From the NCBI RefSeq assembly GCF_017884005.1, contig NZ_QFAY01000006.1:25199-89198 (forward strand): 64,000 nt of DNA, read 5' to 3'. The notes below the pieces were generated by a model. That model worked only from the letters and a program-made list of their open reading frames with translations. It had not been told where the DNA came from and searched no databases. How positions within the stretch are numbered: the stretch's first letter is position 1; each line of letters begins with the position of its first letter. Position numbers and translations under genes: made by a program. Below, piece after piece: positions 18,465 to 26,254 of this stretch. The stretch is from Streptococcus panodentis (lineage in GTDB: Bacteria; Bacillota; Bacilli; Lactobacillales; Streptococcaceae).

Positions 18465-19625
18465 ATGCAGAAAACAAAAGTAATGGTCGTATTTGGTACG
18501 CGGCCGGAGGCTATCAAGATGGCTCCGCTTGTGATCGAACTGAAAAAGCAGAACCATTTGTTTGAGACAAAGACGGTAGTGACAGCGCAGCATCGTCAGA
18601 TGCTGGATCAGGTATTGGAAACGTTTGGTCTGGTGCCGGATTATGACTTAGACATTATGGGGGCCAACCAAAGCCTGTCAGATATTACTGTCAAGATATT
18701 GAATAAGCTGGACGGGATTTTAAAAGAAGAAAAGCCGGACATCATGCTGGTGCACGGTGACACGACGACGACTTTTGCGGCCGGTCTGGCAGCTTTCTAC
18801 AATCAGGTACGGGTGGGGCATGTGGAAGCCGGCCTCAGAACCTGGAATAAGTACTCTCCTTTTCCAGAGGAGCTGAATCGCCAGATGACGGATTCTCTGA
18901 CCGACCTTTATTTTGCACCGACTGCAGACAGCAAGGCAAATCTGCTGAAAGAAAATCATCCGGAGGATCAGATTTTTATTACCGGCAATACGGCTATTGA
19001 TGCCCTCAAGCTGACGGTCAAGGAAGGCTACCAGCACGAGGTGCTGCAGGCTGTCAATCCGGCTTCTAAAATAATACTGGTCACCATGCACCGCAGGGAA
19101 AATCAGGGGCAGCCGATGCGTCGTGTCTTTGCAACCCTGCGTCAGGTCGTAGAGGAACGGGAGAATGTGGAAATCATCTACCCTGTCCATCTGAGTCCGG
19201 CCGTTCAGGAAGCGGCCAAAGATATTCTGAGCGGCCATGAGCGAATTCACCTCATTAATCCGCTGGATGTCTTGGATTTTCATAATATTGCAGCCAAGAG
19301 TTACTTTATCATGTCTGACTCGGGCGGTGTTCAGGAAGAGGCGCCTTCTCTGGGCAAGCCGGTACTGGTCCTGCGGGATACGACTGAGCGGCCGGAGGGA
19401 GTGGCAGCAGGAACTCTGAAGCTGGTCGGAACAGAAAGCGATGCAGTCCGTCAGGCAATGGAGCAGCTGCTGGATGATGAGGCACTTTACCAGCAGATGG
19501 CTCAGGCCAGCAACCCTTACGGGGACGGTCTGGCTTCGCAGCGGATTGCTCAGGCGATTGCTTATTATTTTGATCAAAGGTCGGAGCGGCCGAAAGAATT
19601 TAAAACTGGAGTAGAAAATGTTTAG
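18465..19625 (+). CDS. wecB: UDP-N-acetylglucosamine 2-epimerase (non-hydrolysing)
   Basis: 386 residues from ATG 18465 (GTGAGG just upstream; a TTG four codons earlier lacks an SD). Opens with VMVVFGTRPEAIKMAPLV, the family signature, and has GHVEAGLRTW, the TMHRREN motif and SDSGGVQEEAPSLGKPVLVLR. Interconverts UDP-GlcNAc and UDP-ManNAc. As first gene of an operon with a processive GT2 synthase it probably supplies UDP-ManNAc for the polymer. Overlaps the next gene by 8 nt. The symbol mnaA is equally used. Confidence 0.92.
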   Translation: MQKTKVMVVFGTRPEAIKMAPLVIELKKQNHLFETKTVVTAQHRQMLDQVLETFGLVPDYDLDIMGANQSLSDITVKILNKLDGILKEEKPDIMLVHGDTTTTFAAGLAAFYNQVRVGHVEAGLRTWNKYSPFPEELNRQMTDSLTDLYFAPTADSKANLLKENHPEDQIFITGNTAIDALKLTVKEGYQHEVLQAVNPASKIILVTMHRRENQGQPMRRVFATLRQVVEERENVEIIYPVHLSPAVQEAAKDILSGHERIHLINPLDVLDFHNIAAKSYFIMSDSGGVQEEAPSLGKPVLVLRDTTERPEGVAAGTLKLVGTESDAVRQAMEQLLDDEALYQQMAQASNPYGDGLASQRIAQAIAYYFDQRSERPKEFKTGVENV

Positions 19626-20406
19626 AAAAAGAGCACTGGAAGGCTCCTTGCTGCTGTTGGTATTGGCAGCGGCAGCAGTCCTTGTTTACAGTTGGTTTTT
19701 TGCAACAAGTATATTTTACGTTGTGGCAGCCTTGATTTTATTAGGGATTTTTAGTGTCTTTGTCCTGTCTGATCTGTTGGTTAGCTGGATCATGATTTTA
19801 GGTATCGTTTTTACAACGGTTATCCTCATCTTTGATGTGGCCTATCTGCCGGACAATGACATCTTTCTCCTGCTCTATACTTTCTCTGTCAGCGCTTGGC
19901 TGGCCAGCCGGGTCAATCACTATCTGCATGAGCGCTTTTCTTTGGTTCAGGATGATAGTGAGGAAGCGGCGGCAGATTATGATGAGCTGGTTCAGAAGAT
20001 CCATTTGCAGGAGCAGCAGTCTTTTCAGGCTCTGCTGATTCACTGGACACACAATCGCCACTTTTTCCAAATCAATACCCATGAGTACAAGCGGATGCTG
20101 AAACAGATCCACCGACTGCTCAAATGGAGTTTTCAGGATGGCGAAACGCTTTACTATGTTTCAAATGGAAATTTTCTGGTTCTGACAAGCAGGACGGAAC
20201 AGAATCTCAGGAGCCATTTCCAAGAGCGGGTGCAGGCTGACTTGATTACCATGCATTTCAAAAATAAGACCAGCCGGTCGCATATCCAGTTCCAGTCGGG
20301 CTATTTGGAGATTGATGCGGACAATGTTGATCGCTTCCATCGCTTTGAGGACGCTTTGAGCAATTTAGAGCGGCAGCTGGAAACGGATATTATCATTGAA
20401 TATTAG
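19618..20406 (+). CDS. 4-TM membrane protein with degenerate GGDEF-like domain
   Basis: 262 residues. Four hydrophobic segments fill residues about 8-98; then a soluble domain (about 130-262) with the predicted GGDEF fold order: LKQIHRLLKWSFQDGE, TLYYVSNGNFLVLTSR, later SHIQFQSGYLEIDA and a final helix. The GG(D/E)EF signature is replaced by SNGNF (182-186) and the RxxD inhibitory site by QDGE (173-176), so it should neither make nor classically bind c-di-GMP. Architecture matches the c-di-GMP receptor YdaK of Bacillus subtilis and Listeria PssE. It probably regulates or scaffolds the GT2 synthase encoded two genes on. Domain call is by eye. Confidence 0.75.
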   Translation: MFRKRALEGSLLLLVLAAAAVLVYSWFFATSIFYVVAALILLGIFSVFVLSDLLVSWIMILGIVFTTVILIFDVAYLPDNDIFLLLYTFSVSAWLASRVNHYLHERFSLVQDDSEEAAADYDELVQKIHLQEQQSFQALLIHWTHNRHFFQINTHEYKRMLKQIHRLLKWSFQDGETLYYVSNGNFLVLTSRTEQNLRSHFQERVQADLITMHFKNKTSRSHIQFQSGYLEIDADNVDRFHRFEDALSNLERQLETDIIIEY

Positions 20407-20415
20407 GAGGATGCC

Positions 20416-20559
20416 ATGTCTTTAACTGATTTCTTTTTTACGATTTCCATGACTCTGAGTTTCTTTTTTGCACTCAGTTTTGTGATTCTGTTCATCTTTT
20501 ACTTGGTTATTTACAATCGGGTCAATAAAAACTTTAGGGCGGTGAAGCACCATGATTAG
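20416..20559 (+). CDS. 47-aa single-pass membrane protein in polysaccharide operon
   Basis: ATG 20416 with AGGAGG 5 nt upstream. MSLTDFFFTISMTLSFFFAL, then a continuous hydrophobic stretch to about residue 34 and a basic tail (YNRVNKNFRAVKHHD). Overlaps the start of the GT2 gene by 8 nt, the tight translational coupling seen throughout this operon. Function unknown; small membrane subunits accompany several synthase-dependent polysaccharide systems, which is an analogy only. Confidence 0.75.
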   Translation: MSLTDFFFTISMTLSFFFALSFVILFIFYLVIYNRVNKNFRAVKHHD

Positions 20560-21862
20560 TCAAATTGTTATGATTATCACCCTGTTTTCTATCTGGATAT
20601 CGCTGGCTTGGGCCTTGGTCATTTTGGCTTCGGCAGTTCATTTCTGGATGAAACACAGTGATTTTGATGTAGACACCGGTCCTTTGGAAGACTATCCGAT
20701 GGTAACGGTAGTGGTTCCGGCCCACAATGAAGATGTGGTGATTGCCCAGACCACCAAGGCCATTCTGGATCTGGAATATCCGCATGACAGAGTGGAGCTG
20801 CTCCTCTTTGCGGATAACTGCTCAGACAACACCTATCAGGAAATGCTCAAGGTGCAGGCACTGCCTGAGTATGCAGGCCGCGACATTACCATTACAGACC
20901 GTACGGGTACCGGCGGTAAGGCCGGAGTTCTCAACGATGCCCTCAAAATGGCTAAGGGGGATTACATCTGTGTCTATGATGCGGATGCCATGCCGGAAAA
21001 GAATGCTCTCTACTTCCTGGTCAAGAAGGTTTTGGAAGATCCAGAACGCCATGTAGCTTCCTTTGGGCGCAATAAAACCCGCAATGCCAATCAGAACTTC
21101 CTGACACGCTGTATCAATCAGGAGATTGTGGTTACTCAGCGGGTTTACCATGTGGGGATGTGGCATCTCTTTAAGATTGGCCGGATTCCGGGAACCAACT
21201 TTTTGATCAACACGGAGTTTGTCAAGAGTATCGGCGGCTGGAAAAACGGCGCTCTGACGGAAGATACGGAAATTTCTTTTAAAATTATGCAGAGCGGCAA
21301 GCTGATTGCTCTGGCTTACAATTCCGAAGCCTTTCAGCAGGAGCCTGAGACTCTCAAATCCTACTATATGCAGCGCAAGCGCTGGGCCAAGGGCAATTAC
21401 GAGGTGGTGCTGGCCAATTTCAAGCACCTCTTTGGCCGCGGCAACTGGCGGGTCAAACTGGAAGTCTTTAACTATTCCTGTACCTTCTTCTGGTTCAATC
21501 TGGCCATTGTGCTGTCTGACTTAGTTTTCTTTGCCAATGTAGTGGCCATGCTTGTTCAGCTCTTTCACCCGAGTGTGAACATTCCCTTTGCCTTTGATGC
21601 TGATAATATCTATATTGCCCAGCTGATGCTCTTTAACTGGCTGCTGATGATTCTGCTGTATCTCTTGCAGATCAACATTGCTCTGGCCTCTCAGTTTGGT
21701 CAGGCAACGCCCAAGCAGATCTGGCTGGCCCTCGTATCTTATCTGACTTATTCGCAGCTCTTTATTGTCGTATCCTTGGATGCAGTTGGCTCCGTTGTGC
21801 TGGATAAGATTTTGAGACGGAAAGAGACGAAGTGGGTGAAAACAAAACGATTTGCAGGTTAG
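20552..21862 (+). CDS. Processive family 2 glycosyltransferase (polysaccharide synthase)
   Basis: 436 residues. N-terminal membrane segment (about 5-28), GT-A domain with VVPAHNED (55-61), FADNCSDNT, DAD (143-145), TED (236-238, catalytic base D238) and QRKRW (274-278), then three to four C-terminal membrane segments (about 300-410). The D,D,D,QxxRW set plus flanking membrane helices define BcsA/HasA/PgaC-type synthases that polymerise and export one chain. With wecB upstream and GH8 downstream the best guess is a beta-linked HexNAc polymer, perhaps poly-ManNAc as in Listeria Pss; the sugar is inference. Confidence 0.92.
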   Translation: MISQIVMIITLFSIWISLAWALVILASAVHFWMKHSDFDVDTGPLEDYPMVTVVVPAHNEDVVIAQTTKAILDLEYPHDRVELLLFADNCSDNTYQEMLKVQALPEYAGRDITITDRTGTGGKAGVLNDALKMAKGDYICVYDADAMPEKNALYFLVKKVLEDPERHVASFGRNKTRNANQNFLTRCINQEIVVTQRVYHVGMWHLFKIGRIPGTNFLINTEFVKSIGGWKNGALTEDTEISFKIMQSGKLIALAYNSEAFQQEPETLKSYYMQRKRWAKGNYEVVLANFKHLFGRGNWRVKLEVFNYSCTFFWFNLAIVLSDLVFFANVVAMLVQLFHPSVNIPFAFDADNIYIAQLMLFNWLLMILLYLLQINIALASQFGQATPKQIWLALVSYLTYSQLFIVVSLDAVGSVVLDKILRRKETKWVKTKRFAG

Positions 21863-21870
21863 GAGACATT

Positions 21871-22977
21871 GTGAAAAGAACAAGATTAAGATTTATTTGG
21901 TTTATAGCCATCCTTGCGGCCTTAGCGGCCATCCTCCTTTATACCAGAATGAATAGTACAACCTATCTGAAAGACCGCGTTTATCATCAATGGAAGAACG
22001 CCTATGTTGTTGAAAAAAACAATCAGGCTTATGTCAAGACGACCAACAGCCAGACAGAAAATGTCGTTCTGTCAGAAGGACAGGGCTATGGAATGGTCAT
22101 TGCTGTGGATGCGGCCAAGCAGGGGGATGCAGACCAGGCGGATTTTGAACAGCTCTACCAATACTATCTGGCTCAGCGCTTGGGCGATACCCAGCTCATG
22201 TCCTGGAAACAGACTGTCAAGGGGGATGAAATCAGCCATGCAGACGAAAACAATGCGACAGACGGAGATCTGTATATCGCCTATGCCCTGATTCAGGCTG
22301 CTAAGCAGTGGCCGGACAAGGCTGATGAATACAAGGCTCAGGCTCAGGCAGTGTTGGAAGATATTCTCCGCTACAATTATAATGAAAGCAATGGCGTTTT
22401 GACCGTTGGGAACTGGGCTAATGCTGAATCAGAATTTTACAATCTGATGCGGACTTCTGATACTCTGCCTCACCAGTTTGAGGCTTTCTATGAGTTGACA
22501 AACAATCAGCAGTGGCTGACCATTAAGGACAATATGCTGGGCAAGCTGGAAAAAATCAGCGCACAGACCGATACCGGTCTTCTGCCGGACTTCATGTGGG
22601 TAGAAGGCGATCAGGTTCGGGTGGCGGATGCCAATACGGTTGAGTCAGAAAATGACGGCTTTTATTCCTATAATGCCTGCCGTCTGCCATACAATCTGGC
22701 CCAGAGCAAGGATAAGAAGAGTCAGGCCCTATTGGACAAGATGATGCAGTTCTTTATGGAGCAGGATTCTATCTATGCAGGCTACAATCTCAAAGGCCAG
22801 CCCCTGAATTCGCATCAGTCAGGCAGCTTCAGTGCGCCGGTATTTTATGCGGCTAATCAGGACAGGGATTTCCGTAAGCTGGTACAGCAGAATAAGTATC
22901 TCTTCATACAGGATCTGCCGTCTGGCAACTACTACGATGCAGCGATGACAACTATGGTTGCTTTAGGTACTTTATAA
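21871..22977 (+). CDS. Membrane-anchored glycoside hydrolase family 8
   Basis: 368 residues from GTG 21871 (TAGGAGA 7 nt upstream; the gene starts 8 nt after the synthase stop). N-terminal signal-anchor (about residues 8-25) puts the enzyme outside. GH8 signatures: SEGQGYGM with general-acid Glu about 69, and ATDGDLYIAYALIQAAKQW matching the family pattern with the conserved Asp pair (about 131 and 133). Known relatives BcsZ and Listeria PssZ cut the polymer their operon makes, aiding synthesis or release. Last gene of the operon; terminator follows. Confidence 0.9.
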   Translation: MKRTRLRFIWFIAILAALAAILLYTRMNSTTYLKDRVYHQWKNAYVVEKNNQAYVKTTNSQTENVVLSEGQGYGMVIAVDAAKQGDADQADFEQLYQYYLAQRLGDTQLMSWKQTVKGDEISHADENNATDGDLYIAYALIQAAKQWPDKADEYKAQAQAVLEDILRYNYNESNGVLTVGNWANAESEFYNLMRTSDTLPHQFEAFYELTNNQQWLTIKDNMLGKLEKISAQTDTGLLPDFMWVEGDQVRVADANTVESENDGFYSYNACRLPYNLAQSKDKKSQALLDKMMQFFMEQDSIYAGYNLKGQPLNSHQSGSFSAPVFYAANQDRDFRKLVQQNKYLFIQDLPSGNYYDAAMTTMVALGTL

Positions 22978-22986
22978 GAACAAGAA

Positions 22987-23039
22987 AGCGGGACTGGAAA
23001 CCGAAATCAGCGATTTGGGCTTCTATCCTGCTTTTTTTG
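22987..23039 (+). terminator. Terminator of the polysaccharide operon
   Basis: Outer arms AGCGGGA / TCCTGCT (one G-T pair) enclosing AAATC-AGC-GATTT, followed by seven T. Confidence 0.75.
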
Positions 23040-23087
23040 TCTGCATTGTTCGTCTTTCAGATTCTAAAGGCTCCGGTTTTCTGCATC

Positions 23088-23126
23088 GGGAAAGCGTTTG
23101 CAATTCTTTCGGAAATAAGATAAAAT
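23088..23126 (+). promoter_or_regulatory. adh promoter overlapped by a cre-like site
   Basis: TTGCAA (23098-23103), 17-bp spacer, TAAAAT (23121-23126). The stretch GGGAAAGCGTTTGCAA (23088-23103) matches the CcpA catabolite-responsive element at all conserved positions but one and covers the -35 box, predicting repression by CcpA. Confidence 0.6.
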
Positions 23127-23170
23127 AAAATCAGTAAATTCATATATAATAATATAAGAAAGGATAGCCT

Positions 23171-24229
23171 ATGAAAGCTTATACTTATGTCAAGCCGGGG
23201 CTTGCACAATTTGTGGATGTGGATAAGCCGCTGGTCCGCAAGCCGACCGATGCCATTGTCCGTTTGGTCAAGACCACCATCTGTGGGACGGATCTCCATA
23301 TCATCAAAGGCGATGTTCCGGCTGTCAAGAGCGGCACCATTCTGGGCCATGAAGGCATTGGGATTGTCGAAGAAGTGGGTGAAGGTGTGACCAACTTTAA
23401 AAAGGGTGACAAGGTCCTGATTTCCTGTGTCTGCGCCTGCGGCAAGTGCTACTACTGCAAGAAGGGGATTTATGCCCACTGCGAGGATGAGGGCGGCTGG
23501 ATTTTTGGCCATTTGATTGATGGCATGCAGGCAGAGTATCTGCGCGTACCCCATGCTGATAATACCCTTTATCATACACCGGAAGGCCTGTCTGACGAAG
23601 CTTTGGTCATGCTGTCTGATATTCTGCCGACTGGCTATGAAATCGGAGTGCTGAAAGGGAAAGTGGAACCTGGCTGTTCAGTTGCTATTGTTGGTTCTGG
23701 GCCAGTTGGTCTGGCAGCTCTCTTGACGGCCCAGTTCTTCTCGCCAGCCAAGCTCATCATGGTTGACTTGGATGACCATCGTCTGGATACGGCCCTGTCT
23801 TTCGGTGCTACTCACAAGGTTAATTCTGCCGATCCAGAGAAGGCTGTTGAGAAGATCTATGAATTGACAGAAGGCCGCGGTGTAGATGTAGCCATTGAAG
23901 CAGTCGGTATTCCTGCCACCTTTGACCTCTGTCAAAAGATTATCGGCGTGGACGGTACCATTGCCAATGCCGGTGTTCACGGCTGTCCGGTTGAGTTTGA
24001 CTTGGACAGACTCTGGATCCGCAACATTAATGTGACGACCGGTCTGGTATCGACCAATACCACTCCGCAGCTGCTCAAGGCCCTGGAAAGCCACAAGATT
24101 GAGCCGGAGAAATTGGTCACCCACTATTTCAAGCTCAGTGAGATTGACAAGGCCTACGAGGTCTTTGGGCAGGCGGCCGCCCACCAGACCATTAAGGTCA
24201 TTATTGAGAATGACCTCTCACCCCAATAA
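23171..24229 (+). CDS. Zinc-dependent alcohol dehydrogenase
   Basis: 352 residues, medium-chain dehydrogenase/reductase fold. Catalytic zinc ligands C38 (TTICGTDLH) and the GHEG motif; structural zinc cysteines CACGKCYYC...C; NAD-binding VGSGPVG near residue 175. Interconverts alcohols and aldehydes or ketones with NAD(P)H; substrate not predictable. Own promoter with cre-like site; AGGATAGCCT-type RBS is moderate. No linked pathway genes. Confidence 0.92.
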   Translation: MKAYTYVKPGLAQFVDVDKPLVRKPTDAIVRLVKTTICGTDLHIIKGDVPAVKSGTILGHEGIGIVEEVGEGVTNFKKGDKVLISCVCACGKCYYCKKGIYAHCEDEGGWIFGHLIDGMQAEYLRVPHADNTLYHTPEGLSDEALVMLSDILPTGYEIGVLKGKVEPGCSVAIVGSGPVGLAALLTAQFFSPAKLIMVDLDDHRLDTALSFGATHKVNSADPEKAVEKIYELTEGRGVDVAIEAVGIPATFDLCQKIIGVDGTIANAGVHGCPVEFDLDRLWIRNINVTTGLVSTNTTPQLLKALESHKIEPEKLVTHYFKLSEIDKAYEVFGQAAAHQTIKVIIENDLSPQ

Positions 24230-24550
24230 CGAGTACTTTTCGAAAGTCAAAACCAACCTTCGTTAAGCCCGGTAGAGTGAAAGGCTTTGGGGAACCTTTT
24301 CAGTCTGAGCCGAACCATTCGAAAGTGAGGCAGGGCAGCTGTGAATAAAGTCAGGCAAAGCTTGCTGTCAAAGCAGCGGTTTGTAAGGGCTGATGGTTCA
24401 ACGAATAAGAAGCTGCTTAGCAGGGATTCATTGACGCTCAAGCGCTTGATGGACTGTGCAGGAGAGATTTTGGTTGACCAAAGTCAATAGAATCTCTCCC
24501 AACCGCTGCCTCTGCAACTCAAATGATAGAACTGGAGGCGGCTGGGGACT

Positions 24551-24615
24551 TTTTATAGGGTGTCTTCCAAAAGAAACATCCCTCTGTGACTGAGGACGCC
24601 GCTATCATGGAAGTC
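24551..24615 (+). repeat. Family A repeat, copy 3a (diverged)
   Basis: TTTTATAGGGTGTCTTCC then ACATCCCTCTGTGACTGA and CTATCATGGAAGTC; head-to-tail with the next copy. Confidence 0.75.
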
Positions 24616-24683
24616 TTATACAGTATCTTCCCAAAGATACATCCCTCTGTGGGTGAGGACGCAGCCATCATGGGAGTCTGTCC
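24615..24683 (+). repeat. Family A repeat, copy 3b (tandem with 3a)
   Basis: CTTATACAGTATCTTCCC, ATACATCCCTCTGTGGGTGA, CAGCCATCATGGGAGTCTGT. Starts within the final C of copy 3a. Confidence 0.8.
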
Positions 24684-24837
24684 CGGCCTCTGAATATCAG
24701 TGATTATAGAAGGTTCTTCTGACTTCGGCCGGAAGAATTTTTTGTGCAAATCAGTCAGCTTTGTAGGGTCTCTGAGCAGATTAGTTTAACTATCAAAGGA
24801 TTTTTAATATAATATACGGTACAGAAAGAGGACTAGT

Positions 24838-25212
24838 ATGTATTGTGTAATTGAAATGTATGGGGATTATGAACCTTGGTGGTTTCTGACTGGCTGGGAA
24901 GAGGACATTGTTGAAAAGAAAGAATTTGAGGATTACTATGCAGCGCTCAAGCATTACAAGCAGCGATGGCTGGAAATGGCTGAACAGTCGCCGCTTTATA
25001 ACAGCCGCAGTGATTTGATGACGATTTTCTGGAATCCTGAGGACCGGCGCTGGTGCGAGGAATGCAATGAGGAGATTCAGCAGTATCACTCGCTCTTCCT
25101 GCTGGAAAATGACTGCCAGATTCCAAAAAGCAAATACCGGCCTGGCTATATTCGGCAGAGCGGCAGTGAAAAGCACCGAACCTGTCAGGTAAAATTAAAA
25201 ACGATGCAATAA
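24838..25212 (+). CDS. DUF1033 family protein
   Basis: 124 residues beginning MYCVIEMYGDYEPWWFLTGWEE, a small soluble protein usually found directly upstream of the comY/cgl operon in streptococci. Cys pair WCEEC at about residue 78. GAGGACTAGT precedes the ATG. Own terminator separates it from comYA. Role unknown. Confidence 0.85.
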   Translation: MYCVIEMYGDYEPWWFLTGWEEDIVEKKEFEDYYAALKHYKQRWLEMAEQSPLYNSRSDLMTIFWNPEDRRWCEECNEEIQQYHSLFLLENDCQIPKSKYRPGYIRQSGSEKHRTCQVKLKTMQ

Positions 25213-25242
25213 AGAGAGGGCCAAAGCGACAGCTAGAGACTA

Positions 25243-25270
25243 AGACTGAGATTTTTCTCGGTCTTTTTCT
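25243..25270 (+). terminator. Terminator after DUF1033
   Basis: Stem AGACTGAG / CTCGGTCT (G-T pair), loop ATTTTT, T-run. Confidence 0.8.
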
Positions 25271-25286
25271 TTTTTTGAGATTCTTT

Positions 25287-25294
25287 TGCGAATA
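25287..25294 (+). promoter_or_regulatory. ComX (SigX) box of comYA operon
   Basis: TGCGAATA in a T-rich context, one base from the consensus TACGAATA recognised by RNA polymerase with the competence sigma factor ComX; 18 nt before the comYA start codon. Expect silence outside competence. Confidence 0.75.
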
Positions 25295-25312
25295 GTAAGG
25301 TAAGGAGGATTT

Positions 25313-26254
25313 ATGGTTCAAGAAATTGCAAAAAGCATGATTCGTCAGGCCAGAGAGGAAGGGGCGCAGGACCTCTATCTCATTCCCAAGAGCCGCAGTT
25401 ATGAGCTTTATATGCGTATCGGTGACGAGCGCCGTTTTATTCAGGCCTATGATTTTGAGCAGTTTTCTGCCCTAATCAGTCATTTTAAATTTGTAGCCGG
25501 TATGAATGTCGGCGAGAAGCGCCGCAGTCAGCTGGGCTCCTGTGATTATGACTGCGGGGATCTGACAGTGTCTCTTCGCCTGTCGACAGTAGGAGATTAT
25601 CGCGGCTATGAGAGCCTGGTTATCCGCTTGCTGCACGATGAGGATCGCGAACTGCTCTTTTGGTTTGAGAACCTGCCGGAGCTGCGGGAGAAAATCCAGG
25701 CGCGCGGGCTCTATCTCTTTTCAGGTCCTGTGGGCAGCGGCAAGACCACTCTCATGTATCATCTGGCCCGGCTTGGATTTTCCGATCAGCAGGTCATGTC
25801 CATTGAAGATCCGGTCGAAATCAAGCAGGAAGCCATGCTGCAGCTGCAGCTCAATGAAACGATCGGCATGACCTATGATAACCTGATCAAGCTGTCGCTG
25901 CGTCATCGGCCGGACCTTTTGATTATCGGAGAAATCCGCGATCGGGAAACAGCCCGGGCGGTGGTAAGGGCCAGTCTGACGGGAGCGACTGTTTTCTCAA
26001 CCATTCATGCCAAGAGCGTCCGCGGTGTCTATGAGCGGCTCTTAGAATTGGGGGTCAGTGAGGATGAGCTGCGGATGGTGCTGCAGGGAGTCTGTTATCA
26101 GCGTTTAATCGGGGGAGGAGGTGTCGTCGATTTTGTCAATCAAAACTATCAAGAACATAAGGCAAACCGCTGGAATCAGCAGATTGATCAGCTTTTTGCA
26201 GCGGGACATATCAGTGCTGAGCAGAGGCAGACCGAAAAGATTGTCTACGCCTAA
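25313..26254 (+). CDS. comYA: Competence type IV pilus assembly ATPase ComYA (CglA/ComGA)
   Basis: 313 residues; AAGGAGGAT 3 nt before ATG. Traffic ATPase of the type II/IV secretion family: Walker A GPVGSGKTT (about residue 140), Asp/His boxes and Walker B LLIIGEIRDRETA. Powers assembly of the transformation pilus from the cytoplasmic face of the membrane. First gene of comYA-G; its 3' end overlaps comYB by about 120 nt, more than the few tens of bases usual here. Confidence 0.97.
   Translation: MVQEIAKSMIRQAREEGAQDLYLIPKSRSYELYMRIGDERRFIQAYDFEQFSALISHFKFVAGMNVGEKRRSQLGSCDYDCGDLTVSLRLSTVGDYRGYESLVIRLLHDEDRELLFWFENLPELREKIQARGLYLFSGPVGSGKTTLMYHLARLGFSDQQVMSIEDPVEIKQEAMLQLQLNETIGMTYDNLIKLSLRHRPDLLIIGEIRDRETARAVVRASLTGATVFSTIHAKSVRGVYERLLELGVSEDELRMVLQGVCYQRLIGGGGVVDFVNQNYQEHKANRWNQQIDQLFAAGHISAEQRQTEKIVYA

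Larger units (their letters stand above)
24230..24837. other. 608-bp repeat-rich interval
   Basis: No supported gene. 24280-24345 resembles the ..GAACCTTTTCAG..GAGGCAGGGCAGC.. motif that recurs near 46950 and in the 49-bp tandem array; two family A repeats follow. Short frames on the minus strand are translations of those repeats. A likely -10 (TATAAT at about 24808) precedes the DUF1033 gene. Confidence 0.55.

Noticed and set aside
24519..24749. Minus-strand frame encoding PTEGCIFGK-like repeats
   Set aside because: Pure translation of two tandem family A elements; the same peptide appears at the other copies in non-coding DNA.
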